Shown here: one piece after another, positions 54,337 to 63,119 of the stretch
How the letters are laid out: every line of letters begins with the position of its first letter
Numbering within the stretch: position 1 is the stretch's first letter
DNA from: Rubrivivax sp.
Lineage (GTDB): Bacteria; Pseudomonadota; Gammaproteobacteria; Burkholderiales; Burkholderiaceae_C
Length of the DNA: 64,000 nt
NCBI GenBank assembly: GCA_016707445.1
Contig: JADJHR010000019.1
Coordinates: forward strand, 372,001-436,000
Direction: 5' to 3'
Notes under the pieces: model-generated
Told to the model about the DNA's origin: nothing
Seen by the model: only the letters and a program-made list of their open reading frames with translations
The model's database searches: none
Made by a program: the position numbers and the translations under genes

Positions 54337-55473
54337 TCAGGGATGGGGCGTTGTGAGAGGGACTGTGGTGAAACGTTGGATCGCAAACGGCGCCAGCGGC
54401 ACCTCGGCGCGGCCGCGGTGCACCCATTGCGCCAGCGCCTCCCCGACGGCCGGGCCGGTCTGGAAGCCGGCGCCGCTGAAGCCGAAGGCGTGGATCAATT
54501 GCGGATGACGGCTGGCCGGGCCGATGATGGGCTGGTGATCGGGCAGCGCGCCTTCGACGCCGCTCCAGAAGCGGATCACGTGGGCGTGGGCCAGCGGCGG
54601 GAACAGGTCGGCCATGCGCTGGCACAGGTCGGCGATGGCCTGCGCACGCGGCGCCGCGTGCAGCGGGTTGCTGGCCGCACCCCGGCTGCCACCCAGCACG
54701 CAGTTGCCGCGCGAGGTCTGGCGGCCGTAGATGCCACCGCCCTCGACGCCGATGTTGACGTCCATGAAGCGTGGCAGCGGTTCGGTGACGGCCATGCCAG
54801 GGTGGATGGATGTCATCGGCGCGTCGTCGCCGAAGGCGCGCGCCACCGTCAGTGCCCAGGCGCCGGCGCAGTTCAGCAGCCTGGGTGCGCGCACGCTCAG
54901 GCCGCGGCCGTTGCCGAGCACGAAATTCTGTCCGTCATGGTTGAACTCGGTGACCTCGCAGCCTTCGATCACGCGCGCACCGGCGGCGCGGGCGGCGCGT
55001 GCAAACGCAGGACTGACCAGGCGCGGGTTGGCGTGGCCGTCGCCCGCGCACCACGACGCACCGACGGCGCGTCCCGCCAGCCAGGGGTAGGCCTGGGCGA
55101 AGGTGCTGCCGCTGATCAACTGCAGGTCCAGCCCCGACCCTTCGACCTGCTGCGCGTAGGCCTGCAGGCTGGCCAGGTCGGCTTCGGTCCGCGCCAGTTT
55201 CAGGTGGCCCGATCGAAGGTATTCACCGTCGATGCCCACCAGCGCGGGCAGCTGTTCCCACAGCTGGCGCGAGCGCAGTGCCAGCGGCAGCTGATGCAGT
55301 TCGCGGCCCTGCACGCGCACGCCACCGTAGTTGACGCCGCTGGCCGCGGCGCCGCAGAAGCCACGCTCGAGCAACAGCACCGACAAGCCGAAGCGGCGCA
55401 GGAACAGCGCTGCCGAGCCGCCGACGATGCCGCCGCCGATGATGGCGACATCGGCCTGAAGCGACTCAGTCAT
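54337..55473 (-). CDS. FAD-dependent oxidoreductase (DAO family), catalytic subunit
   Basis: This 378-residue DAO-fold flavoprotein has the FAD-binding VAIIGGGIVGGSAALFLRR and ends with VEGALPDHQPIIGPA and GAGFQTGPAVGE, as in opine/D-hydroxyproline dehydrogenase beta subunits and sarcosine-oxidase-like enzymes. It oxidises a secondary or N-substituted amino compound. The start overlaps the stop region of the next upstream gene. With the two genes upstream it forms a probable heterotrimeric dehydrogenase. It is cytoplasmic. Confidence 0.82.
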   Translation of the reverse strand: MTESLQADVAIIGGGIVGGSAALFLRRFGLSVLLLERGFCGAAASGVNYGGVRVQGRELHQLPLALRSRQLWEQLPALVGIDGEYLRSGHLKLARTEADLASLQAYAQQVEGSGLDLQLISGSTFAQAYPWLAGRAVGASWCAGDGHANPRLVSPAFARAARAAGARVIEGCEVTEFNHDGQNFVLGNGRGLSVRAPRLLNCAGAWALTVARAFGDDAPMTSIHPGMAVTEPLPRFMDVNIGVEGGGIYGRQTSRGNCVLGGSRGAASNPLHAAPRAQAIADLCQRMADLFPPLAHAHVIRFWSGVEGALPDHQPIIGPASRHPQLIHAFGFSGAGFQTGPAVGEALAQWVHRGRAEVPLAPFAIQRFTTVPLTTPHP

Positions 55474-56866
55474 CACGTTCTTCCGGCGGCACCGGCGTGG
55501 CCTGCGCAGCGGCGGTGGCCAGCACCGCGATCGGTACCGGCTTGATGGGCCGCTGGCCACGCAGCCGGCCGACTTCGGGCAAGGTGCAGCCGGCAGCTTG
55601 TGCCAGCAGCCGCGCTGCGGCGGTGGCGCACATGCGGCCCTGGCAGCGGCCCATGCCGATGCGCGTCAGCGCCTTCAGCCGGTTCATCTCGCGCGTGCCG
55701 GTGTCGCGCACGCAGGCGCGCAGCTCGCCCGCCGTCACCTCTTCGCAGCGACACACGATCAAGGCGTCGTCGGCCTGCGCGGCCCAGTCGGCGGGCAGTG
55801 GGCAAAGTGTTTCGAGGCCTTCCCGAAAGCGCCGCTGCGGCTGCAGCGCGCGTTCGAGTGCACGGGCTCGCGAGTCGTCGACGCTCTGCCCCAGGTCCTG
55901 CAGCAGCGCCAGCGCAGCGCGTTCGCCGGCCAGCTCGGCGGCGTCGGCGCCCAGGATGCCGGCGCCGTCGCCCGCCAGGTAGACACCGGCCACGCTGCTG
56001 CGGCCGGCCTTGTCGCGGCGCGGCAGCCAGGCTTGTTCGAGCGTGTCGTAGTCGAAGTCGCAACCGGCCAGATCGGCCAGCTGGGTCTCGCTGCGCAGGC
56101 CGTGGCCGAAGCCGATGGCGTCGCAGTCGGTCGCGTGTTCACGACCCTGCTGCTGCCAGCGCAGTCGCTGCACACGGCCTTCACCTTCAGCCGCCTGCAG
56201 CCGCACGCCGCGATGCAGCGGCACGCCGGCCAGTCGCAGCCGCGCCAGGTAGTAGGCGCCCTTGGCCGCCACGCCGGGCCGTGCCAGCAGGCCGGGCAGT
56301 GCACGCCGCGGGGCGTCGGGCGGCGCCACGTCCAGCACCGCCTGCACCTGGCCGCCGGCTTGCGTGTACTGCCAGGCCACCAGATACAGCAAGGGTCCTG
56401 TGCCGGCAAAGACCACGCGCGGACCGATCAGCGTGGCCTGCGCCTTCAGCGCGATCTGCGCTGCGCCCAGCGTGTATACGCCCGGCAGTGTCCAGCCCGG
56501 GAACGGCAGGACGCGGTCGGTGGCGCCGGTGGCCAGCATCAGCGCATCGACGTCGAGCACGTCGGCGCGATCGCCTTGCAGCAGGTGCAGCCGGCGGCCT
56601 TCGATCTGCCACACCAGGGACTGCGGGCGGTGGTCGATCTGCCCCTGCAGCGCGGCAAAGCGCGCGAACAGCGCGCTGGCCTTGCCGGCCTCGAAGCCGT
56701 ACAACGCCGCCGGCGGTCGCATCAGCGGTGGTGGCGGCTGACGGTAGATCTGGCCGCCGACGCGTGGCGACTCGTCGATCAGCACCGGCCGCAGGCCAGC
56801 CTGCACCAGCGCTGCGGCGGCGCGCAGGCCGGCCGGGCCGGCGCCGACGATGGCCACGGTGGTCAT
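55466..56866 (-). CDS. FAD/NAD(P)-binding oxidoreductase subunit with [2Fe-2S] motif
   Basis: The protein is 466 residues from ATG 56866 (MTTVAIVGAGPAGLRAAAAL). Two Rossmann-type nucleotide sites are present (GAGPAGL; ATGATDR and GTGPLLYL regions). The C-terminal domain has CRCEEV and RCQGRMCATA, a BFD-like cysteine set for an iron-sulphur cluster. It matches the large subunit of opine oxidase, HcnB and D-hydroxyproline dehydrogenase. It overlaps the 97-residue ferredoxin-type gene upstream and the DAO gene downstream. Confidence 0.85.
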   Translation of the reverse strand: MTTVAIVGAGPAGLRAAAALVQAGLRPVLIDESPRVGGQIYRQPPPPLMRPPAALYGFEAGKASALFARFAALQGQIDHRPQSLVWQIEGRRLHLLQGDRADVLDVDALMLATGATDRVLPFPGWTLPGVYTLGAAQIALKAQATLIGPRVVFAGTGPLLYLVAWQYTQAGGQVQAVLDVAPPDAPRRALPGLLARPGVAAKGAYYLARLRLAGVPLHRGVRLQAAEGEGRVQRLRWQQQGREHATDCDAIGFGHGLRSETQLADLAGCDFDYDTLEQAWLPRRDKAGRSSVAGVYLAGDGAGILGADAAELAGERAALALLQDLGQSVDDSRARALERALQPQRRFREGLETLCPLPADWAAQADDALIVCRCEEVTAGELRACVRDTGTREMNRLKALTRIGMGRCQGRMCATAAARLLAQAAGCTLPEVGRLRGQRPIKPVPIAVLATAAAQATPVPPEERDD

Positions 56867-57156
56867 GCGCGGCGGCCGGTCAACAGCTGCATGCCGGCCT
56901 CGAGCGGCGTGCTGCAGGCGCGCAGGCGGCGGCCGTCGACGCTGTCCATCCAGCAATCCTGGCAGGCGCCCATCAGGCAGAAACCCGCGCGTGGGCTGGC
57001 GCTGAACTCGGTCAGGCGCAGCTGCTCGCCCTGCGTCAGCACGGCGGTCAAGACGCTGTCGCCGGCGCGACCGCTGCAGGCCACGCCGTCGAGCGTGAAG
57101 GCGATCGGCGCGGCGTCGATGCCCGGCAGCCGCTGCAGCACGGGGCGCGCATTCAT
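56863..57156 (-). CDS. small [2Fe-2S] subunit of the dehydrogenase
   Basis: The 97-residue protein has a plant-type ferredoxin cysteine pattern CLMGACQDC followed by a later cysteine in LRACSTP, with a preceding GDSVLTAVLT. It is the small electron-transfer subunit of the three-part FAD oxidase/dehydrogenase encoded here (compare LhpF or HcnA). It starts at an ATGA overlap with the permease stop and ends overlapping the large subunit start. Longer ORFs reading through the permease gene are antisense-free artefacts of frame. Confidence 0.85.
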   Translation of the reverse strand: MNARPVLQRLPGIDAAPIAFTLDGVACSGRAGDSVLTAVLTQGEQLRLTEFSASPRAGFCLMGACQDCWMDSVDGRRLRACSTPLEAGMQLLTGRRA

Positions 57157-57944
57157 TGCTGACCCACCAGCACCTTGTCCAGGCCGTACAAGCGGTCGAG
57201 CAGCAGCATCACCGCGGCGGTCAGGCCGACGATCAATGCCGACACCGCGGCCAGCATGGGGTCGATCGACTCGGTGGCCAGCATGTACATGCGCACCGGC
57301 AGCGTCACCGTCTGCGGGCTGGTGATGAAGATCGACATCGTGACCTCGTCGAAGCTGTTGATGAAGGCCAGCATCCAGCCACCGGTGATGCCGGGCAACA
57401 TCAGCGGCAGCGTGATGCGGCGAAACGTGGTCCAGCGGCTGGCGCCCAGCGACTGCGCGGCCTGTTCGATGCTGCGGTCGCTGCCTGCCAGTGCCGACAC
57501 CATCAGTCGCAAGGCGTAGGGCGTGATGATGACCACGTGTGCCAGCGTCAGCCACATCGACGAGCCGCGCACGCCGAGCAGTGCAAACAGCCGCAGCATG
57601 GCGACGCCCAGCACCAGGTGCGGCACGATCAGCGGGCTCATCAGCAAGCCGTTCAGCGCCTGCCGGCCGGGGAAGTCCAGGCGTGCGATGGCCAGGCCGG
57701 CGGGGATGGCCAGCAGCACGGCCAGCGTGGCCGCCACCAAGGCCACGCCCAGGCTGTTCCAGAACGACTGCACCATGTCGCCATGCGCGAACACGGCGCG
57801 AAACCAGCGCAGCGAGTAGTCGCCCCAGGGCACCTGCAGCGTGTCGGTGGGCGTGAAGGCGACCAGGCACACCACCACCAGCGGCGCCAGCATGAAGGCC
57901 ACCACCAGGCTGTGGAACAGCAGCGACAGCGGGCCGTTCTTCAT
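57153..57944 (-). CDS. ABC transporter permease (PotC-like)
   Basis: The 263-residue protein has six hydrophobic helices and the EAA-type loop EQAAQSLGASRWTTFRRITLPL. It begins MKNGPLSLLFHSLVVAFML. It forms the inner-membrane channel with the PotB-like partner. The start overlaps the partner's stop (ATGA) and its stop overlaps the small [2Fe-2S] subunit gene. Confidence 0.9.
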   Translation of the reverse strand: MKNGPLSLLFHSLVVAFMLAPLVVVCLVAFTPTDTLQVPWGDYSLRWFRAVFAHGDMVQSFWNSLGVALVAATLAVLLAIPAGLAIARLDFPGRQALNGLLMSPLIVPHLVLGVAMLRLFALLGVRGSSMWLTLAHVVIITPYALRLMVSALAGSDRSIEQAAQSLGASRWTTFRRITLPLMLPGITGGWMLAFINSFDEVTMSIFITSPQTVTLPVRMYMLATESIDPMLAAVSALIVGLTAAVMLLLDRLYGLDKVLVGQQ

Positions 57945-58792
57945 CCCATGCGCTTTCGGTAGTTGCCCTCGAGCACGGCGTTGGTGGCCAGCATCACCGC
58001 CAGGTTGACCACCAGCAGCGCCAGCGCGATGGCCGCGCCCAGCGGCCAGTTCAGCTCATGCAGGTATTCGTCGTAGATCAGCGTGGCCACCATCTTGATG
58101 CGCCGCCCGCCCAGCAAGCCCGGGATGGCCAGCGCGCTGGCGCTGAGCGCAAACACGATCAACCCGCCCGACAGCAGGCCCGGGGTGACCTGCGGCAGTA
58201 CCACGCGGCGCCAGACCGTGAAGCGCGACGCGCCCAGCGACAGCGCGGCGTTCTCGACCTGCGGGTCGAGCTTCTGCAGCGAGGTCCAGACCGGGATCAC
58301 CATGAAGGGCAGCATCACGTGCACCAGCGCCACCACCACCGCGATCGGCGTGTACAGCATGCGCACGCGGCCGATGCCCACCCATTCGAGGAACTGGTTG
58401 ACGAAGCCCGTGGGGCCCAGCACCAGGCCCCAGCCGAAGGCGCGCACCACCACCGACACCAGCAACGGCGCCAGGATCACGAGCAGGAATATCGAACGCC
58501 AGGGCGCGCCCATGCGGCTCAGGATGTAGGCCTCGGGGGCGCCGATCAACACGCACAGCAGCGTGGTCAGCAGCGCGATCCAGGCGGTGCGGCCAAACAC
58601 CTCCCAGTAGTAGCTGTCGCCCAGCATGTTGGCGTAGGTGCTGAGCGTGAAGCCGTCCTGCACGCCGGTGTCGTAGCTGAAGCGCTGGAACGACAGCAGC
58701 GCCGTCAACGCCAGCGGCAGCAGCACCATCAGCGCGAACAGGGCCAGCGCCGGCGACACCAGCGCATACGGCAGCGTGCGGCCGGGCTTCAT
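57941..58792 (-). CDS. ABC transporter permease (PotB-like)
   Basis: The protein is 283 residues from ATG 58792 (MKPGRTLPYALVSPALAL); a longer reading upstream lies inside the ATPase gene. Six membrane helices are predicted, with the loop ENAALSLGASRFTVWRRVVLPQ. It is coupled by ATGA to the ATPase upstream and to the second permease downstream. It should transport an amine or related nitrogen compound. Confidence 0.9.
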   Translation of the reverse strand: MKPGRTLPYALVSPALALFALMVLLPLALTALLSFQRFSYDTGVQDGFTLSTYANMLGDSYYWEVFGRTAWIALLTTLLCVLIGAPEAYILSRMGAPWRSIFLLVILAPLLVSVVVRAFGWGLVLGPTGFVNQFLEWVGIGRVRMLYTPIAVVVALVHVMLPFMVIPVWTSLQKLDPQVENAALSLGASRFTVWRRVVLPQVTPGLLSGGLIVFALSASALAIPGLLGGRRIKMVATLIYDEYLHELNWPLGAAIALALLVVNLAVMLATNAVLEGNYRKRMG

Positions 58793-59850
58793 GCGTCGGG
58801 CTCGGGCGGCAGCACGCGCGCCACATCGTCGGGCCAGGTCAACTGTGCCGTGGCCTGTTCGGGATGCGGTGGGCGGCCGTCGTTGGCGCAGCTCACCTCC
58901 AGTTCGCCCAGCGCACTGCTGACGCGATACAGCCACTGGCTGCCGAGGAAGAAGCGCTCTTCCACGCGCACCGCCAGCCGGCCTTCGGCGCCGTCGGCAA
59001 AGGCCAGCTTCTCGGGGCGCAGGCAGACTGTGACCACGCTGCCTTCGGCTGCATGGGCGCCGCCGCTGTTGCCCAGGGGCACGCGCAGGCCCGGCGCCAG
59101 CTCGAGCTGGCCGCCACGCACGGTGGCGCGCAGCAGGTTGGTCTTGCCGACGAAGCTCGAGATGAAGCGGCTTTGCGGGTGTTCGTACAAGCGGTGTGGC
59201 GCGTCGATCTGCTGCACGCGGCCGGCGTGCATCACGACCACGCGGTCGCTGATCGACAGCGCCTCGGCCTGGTCGTGCGTGACCATCAGCGTGGTCGTGC
59301 CCAGCTTGCGCTGGATGCGGCGCAGTTCGAACTGCATGGCCTCGCGCAGCTTGGCGTCGAGGTTGGACAGCGGCTCGTCGAGCAGCAGCATCGGCGGCTC
59401 GATCACCAGCGCCCGGGCCACGGCCACACGCTGGCGCTGGCCGCCCGAGAGCTCGCGCGGGTAGCGCGCGGCCAGTTCGTCCAGGTGCACCAGCTCGAGC
59501 ATGCGGCCGACGCGACGCTCACGTTCGCTGCGCGACACCTGCCGCATCTCGAGCCCGAAGGCCACGTTCTGCGCCACCGTCATGTGCGGGAACAGCGCGT
59601 AGCTCTGGAACACCATGCCCAGCCCACGCTGGTTGGGCGGCACGTCGGTAATGTCGCGCCCGTCGAGCACGATGCGCCCGCGCGTGGCCTGCACGAAGCC
59701 GGCCAGCGCCTGCAGCGTGGTCGTCTTGCCGCAGCCCGAGGGGCCCAGCAGGCCGACGAACTCACCGCGCTCGACGGCCAGGTTCATGTCGATCAACGCA
59801 TGCACGTCACCGTAGGACTTGCTCAGACCTTCAAGGACAAGGAACGACAT
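58789..59850 (-). CDS. ABC transporter ATPase (PotA/spermidine type)
   Basis: This 353-residue ATPase has Walker A GPSGCGKTT, signature LSGGQRQRV, Walker B LLLDEPLSNLDAK and the H-loop MVTHDQAEAL. A C-terminal TOBE-like domain follows (about 280-350). It is the first gene of the minus-strand operon and faces the divergent IclR gene about 148 bp away. The family mainly imports polyamines, opines or iron complexes. Confidence 0.92.
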   Translation of the reverse strand: MSFLVLEGLSKSYGDVHALIDMNLAVERGEFVGLLGPSGCGKTTTLQALAGFVQATRGRIVLDGRDITDVPPNQRGLGMVFQSYALFPHMTVAQNVAFGLEMRQVSRSERERRVGRMLELVHLDELAARYPRELSGGQRQRVAVARALVIEPPMLLLDEPLSNLDAKLREAMQFELRRIQRKLGTTTLMVTHDQAEALSISDRVVVMHAGRVQQIDAPHRLYEHPQSRFISSFVGKTNLLRATVRGGQLELAPGLRVPLGNSGGAHAAEGSVVTVCLRPEKLAFADGAEGRLAVRVEERFFLGSQWLYRVSSALGELEVSCANDGRPPHPEQATAQLTWPDDVARVLPPEPDA

Positions 59851-59998
59851 GCGCGTGGACCTCCGCTGCGCGTGCAGTGTCCATGCCGAGCCGAGTGAAC
59901 GTCAAGAGAATTCACCCGTTGATCGGAATAAATCTGCCTACAAGTCCATTTACCGGAAATGCAGCTTCAGATATCGTCGAAGAATTCCGAGAAACAAC

Positions 59999-60826
59999 AT
60001 GATGTCGACTGACCCAGGTTCGGTTTCCAGCCTGCACCGCGCGGTGCAGATCCTGCGCGCGCTGGCCGCCGACGCGGCCAGCGGCGGGCGCCGCGTCAGC
60101 GAGCTGGGCAAGGCCCTGGGCTACTCGCAGGCCACCACCCACCGGCTGTTGCAGCAGCTGGTCGACGAAGGTCTGGTCGTGCAGGACAGCGGCAGCAAGC
60201 GCTATGCGTTGAGTCTGGACCTGTTCGCGCTGGCCGCGCGCGCCGGCGAGGCCGGTGGCCTGCGCGAACGCTGCCGTCCGGCCCTACTGCGGCTGGGGGC
60301 GTCGCTGGGTGACAGCGTCTTCCTGCTCGTGCGCGCCGGCTTCGACGCCATGTGCCTGGACCGCTGGGAGGGCCCGTTCCCGATCCGCAGCTTTACCGGC
60401 GACATCGGCGGCCGCGTGCCGCTGGGCATCGGGCAGGGCTCGATGGCCATCCTGGCCCACCTGCCCGAGGCCGAGCGCGACGAGGTCATGCGCTACAACG
60501 TGCCGCGCATCCGGCAACTGGCGGCGCTGGACGAGGTCCATCTGCGCAGCGAGGTGGCCAAGGTGCGCGGGCAGGGATACGCCAGCACCAATTCGGGCCT
60601 GATCGAAGGCATGGCCGGGGTCGCCGTTCCGGTGTTCGACGGCAACGCTCAGGTTGTGGCCGCCCTCAGCATCGGCACGCTGACGGCGCGACTGGAAGGC
60701 GATCGCCTGGCCATCGTGGTCGATCTGCTGCAGCGCGAAGCGCGCACGCTGGCGACCCAGATCAACCCCTTCGACCGCACGCTGCGGCGGCCGGCCGACA
60801 GCCTGGGGGCGGCGTCGCGGCCCTGA
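59999..60826 (+). CDS. IclR family transcriptional regulator
   Basis: The protein is 275 residues from ATG 59999 (MMSTDPGSVSSLHRAV). A winged helix-turn-helix at about 10-72 (VSELGKALGYSQATTHRLLQQLVDEGLV) precedes the IclR ligand domain, whose GGRVPLGIGQGSMAILAHL and STNSGLIEGMAGVAVPVF are typical. It is divergent from the amine-type ABC/dehydrogenase operon and probably controls it in response to a pathway metabolite. CGGAAT/ATTCCG half-sites at 59925-59930 and 59984-59989 could be operators. Confidence 0.88.
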   Translation: MMSTDPGSVSSLHRAVQILRALAADAASGGRRVSELGKALGYSQATTHRLLQQLVDEGLVVQDSGSKRYALSLDLFALAARAGEAGGLRERCRPALLRLGASLGDSVFLLVRAGFDAMCLDRWEGPFPIRSFTGDIGGRVPLGIGQGSMAILAHLPEAERDEVMRYNVPRIRQLAALDEVHLRSEVAKVRGQGYASTNSGLIEGMAGVAVPVFDGNAQVVAALSIGTLTARLEGDRLAIVVDLLQREARTLATQINPFDRTLRRPADSLGAASRP

Positions 60827-61138
60827 GCGGACTCAGTGATGGACTGCGGGAAAGGCCATTGCCTTCGCCAGCCACGGGTCAGTCCGCGGGGACTGCCCAG
60901 TGTGCTTCGGCCTGTGCTTCGATCTGCGTCCGGTTCACTGCCCAACGGCCCTGCGTGTGCTGACAGCGAGATCAACCCGCCACGGATCGTTCAGACTGAA
61001 ATCAGTCTTCGACCTCGTTGGGCGATGGGCCGCTGTCGACCCCTATGCCGAGGACTCAACTATGCGTAGGTCCGCGGCACCCAGCACTGCCGTCCGCTGG
61101 GTCGACAGGCGTGCTGGGGTTCGCCGTGCTTTGCATAG
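60827..61138. other. gene-free interval between iclR and the recombinase trio
   Basis: No convincing gene is present. The right-hand part (61058-61138) holds most of the nested inverted repeat next to the last recombinase gene, described separately. The left part contains nothing recognisable; short ORFs in it lack codon bias and homologous features. Confidence 0.6.
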
Positions 61139-61140
61139 TT
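61058..61140. repeat. nested inverted repeat at the end of the recombinase trio, candidate element end
   Basis: AACTATGC (61058-61065) is the perfect complement of GCATAGTT (61133-61140). Inside it CCCAGCAC pairs with GTGCTGGG. The right arm runs to the second base of the TAA stop codon (minus strand) of the last recombinase gene. RIT elements are reported to have inverted repeats at their ends, so this may be the boundary or a recombination core. Confidence 0.5.
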
Positions 61141-62161
61141 ACAGGCTCTGCAGGAACTTCATCAGGTCGTCGCTGGCGCGGAAGCGCTTGAGCTTGATGT
61201 CGGGCGCCTCAAGCCGGGCGAGCGCCTTCTCCTTCATCTCCAGATTTGCCTCGACGTAGCGGTGTGTCGTGTTCGTGCTCTCGTGACCGAGCCACAGGGC
61301 GATGACGTTGAAGGGCACTCCGCTTTGCAGCAGATGCATGGCCGTCGTGTGCCGCAAGGTGTGCGGCGAGATGCGTTTGGTCTTCAGGCTCGGCTGCTCG
61401 ACCGAGGCCCGGTCGACCGCGAGCGCCAGTCGCTGCGCCACATTGCACCGCGTCATCGGATGGCCGGATCGATTGGGCAGCAATGCCGCCGAACCGCGCC
61501 GATCGGAGTTCGCATGAAGCCATGCGCGGATGGCCGCCGCGGTCGACTTCCACAGCGGCACCGAGCGATCCTTGCGGCCCTTGCCGTGCAGGTGGACGCA
61601 GGCCGCACCGCCCAGCACCACGTCGACGACGCGCACCCCGACGATCTCCGACACGCGTGCGCCGGTGTTGTAGAGCAAGGTCAACAGCAGGTGGTCGCGC
61701 TGCGAAGTCCAATCCGCGCCGGGCTGCCCCAGCACGGCAATCATCTCGGGCCGCGTCAGGTGGCCCAGCAACGGCCGCTCGAAGCGCTTCATCGGCACGG
61801 CCATCACCCGTTCGACAGCGTGTAGCGCCGTCACGTCGCGGCGGCCGGCGAACTTCAGGAACGACCGCAATGCCGTCAGCCGCAGGTTGCGGCTGCGCAC
61901 CGAGTTGTGCCGCTCGCGCTCCAGGTGAGCCAGGAACTTCAGGACCAATTCCGGCGTGATGTCCGTCAGTTGCACGGCCATCGGCGACTTGCCCAGGTGC
62001 TCAGTCGCATACCCGAGGAACAGCGTCATCGCGTCGCGGTAGCAAGCTACCGTTTGCGGGCTGAGCGCGCGCTGCGCGACCAGGTACTCGGTGAAGAACT
62101 GCTGAACCAGTGCCGGGAAGCTTGGTGGCGATCCCTTCCGGTTGGGTCGGTCCTCAGGCAT
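61139..62161 (-). CDS. tyrosine recombinase, third of the trio (RitC-like)
   Basis: The 340-residue protein has an N-terminal core-binding SAM-like domain (FPALVQQFFTEYLVAQRALS) and a catalytic domain with NTGARVSEI (Arg), HGKGRKDRSVPL (Lys), PHTLRHTTAMHL (His-x-x-Arg) and WLGHESTNTTHRYVE (His and nucleophilic Tyr). All six catalytic positions are present, so it should be active. The start ATG 62161 overlaps the stop of the second recombinase gene by 8 bp. Confidence 0.88.
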   Translation of the reverse strand: MPEDRPNRKGSPPSFPALVQQFFTEYLVAQRALSPQTVACYRDAMTLFLGYATEHLGKSPMAVQLTDITPELVLKFLAHLERERHNSVRSRNLRLTALRSFLKFAGRRDVTALHAVERVMAVPMKRFERPLLGHLTRPEMIAVLGQPGADWTSQRDHLLLTLLYNTGARVSEIVGVRVVDVVLGGAACVHLHGKGRKDRSVPLWKSTAAAIRAWLHANSDRRGSAALLPNRSGHPMTRCNVAQRLALAVDRASVEQPSLKTKRISPHTLRHTTAMHLLQSGVPFNVIALWLGHESTNTTHRYVEANLEMKEKALARLEAPDIKLKRFRASDDLMKFLQSL

Positions 62162-63119
62162 GACTGAACTCCGGCATGCACGACTCGAAGCGCTGCGCGG
62201 CCACCGCCATCAACTCCGGCACCGCCTGCAGGTACCAGTAGGTGTTGGTCACCATCGCGTGCCCGACATAAGTCGACAGCGACAGCATCGCCTCGTCCAC
62301 GTCGATGCCCTGTTGCTGCCACAGCAGCATGCGCCTGACCACGAAGGTGTGCCGCAGGTCGTGGATGCGCGGCGCATGGTGCGTGCCGCGGTTGACCCAG
62401 CCCAGCTCGCTGCGCAGCGTGGCGAAGACGTTCTCCACTTGGTGCCCGCTGATGGGCTTGCCGAACAGACGGCCCCGGGTGCCGATGAAGAACGGCGCGT
62501 CTTCGTCGCGGGAGGCGCCGGCCACGTCCCGCGTCCAGCGGTAGCGCCCCAGGGCCTTGGCCGTACTCGGATGCAGCGGCACCTGGCGGGACTTGACGAA
62601 CTTGGTGCGCCGGATCGTCAGCAGCCCACGCCGCAGATCCACGTCACCGATGTTCAGCGACAGCGCCTCGGACAGGCGAAGACCGCAACTGGCGATCAAG
62701 CCGAACAGCGTCTCGTAGATCAAGCCGCGCAGCCCGGGGCTGGGCCCGAGTTCGCGCGCGGCGGCCAGCAACTGCCGTACTTCTTCAGGGCTGTAGATGT
62801 GCGGGGCCTGGCGCTCAGGCAGCCGCCCGAAGATCGTGTCGTCGGGCACCTCGGTGGCGGGCTCGAACTGCTGCATCCATCGCGTGAAGGAGCGCAACTG
62901 CTTCAGCCGCCTGGCCCAGGTCCGGGGATCGACGCTGGCGTGCGAGTCCAGACGCGCCCACTCGGCCATGACCTCCAAGGTCAACGGTCCGCGGTGACGT
63001 GTGCGTCGCACGTACTCGGCCAAGCTGCGCAGGCTGTAGGCGGCCGTACGCAGTTGGAAGCCCAGAGTGCGGCGTTCCGTGAGGTAACGCTCCACGAGCG
63101 CGGTCAGGCCGATCGTCAT
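62154..63119 (-). CDS. tyrosine recombinase, second of the trio (RitB-like)
   Basis: The protein is 321 residues from ATG 63119, which overlaps the first recombinase stop (ATGA). Catalytic segments: CGLRLSEALSL (Arg), IRRTKFVKSRQVPL (Lys), RIHDLRHTFVVRRM (His-x-x-Arg) and TYVGHAMVTNTYWYLQ (His, Tyr). Its N-terminal part (LTALVERYLTERRTLGFQL) is typical of the middle member of RIT elements. A longer reading upstream would overlap the first gene more and was rejected. Confidence 0.87.
   Translation of the reverse strand: MTIGLTALVERYLTERRTLGFQLRTAAYSLRSLAEYVRRTRHRGPLTLEVMAEWARLDSHASVDPRTWARRLKQLRSFTRWMQQFEPATEVPDDTIFGRLPERQAPHIYSPEEVRQLLAAARELGPSPGLRGLIYETLFGLIASCGLRLSEALSLNIGDVDLRRGLLTIRRTKFVKSRQVPLHPSTAKALGRYRWTRDVAGASRDEDAPFFIGTRGRLFGKPISGHQVENVFATLRSELGWVNRGTHHAPRIHDLRHTFVVRRMLLWQQQGIDVDEAMLSLSTYVGHAMVTNTYWYLQAVPELMAVAAQRFESCMPEFSHA

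Noticed and set aside
60900..61259. Short plus-strand ORF between iclR and the recombinases
   Set aside because: It overlaps the inverted repeat and the end of the recombinase gene and has no recognisable features.
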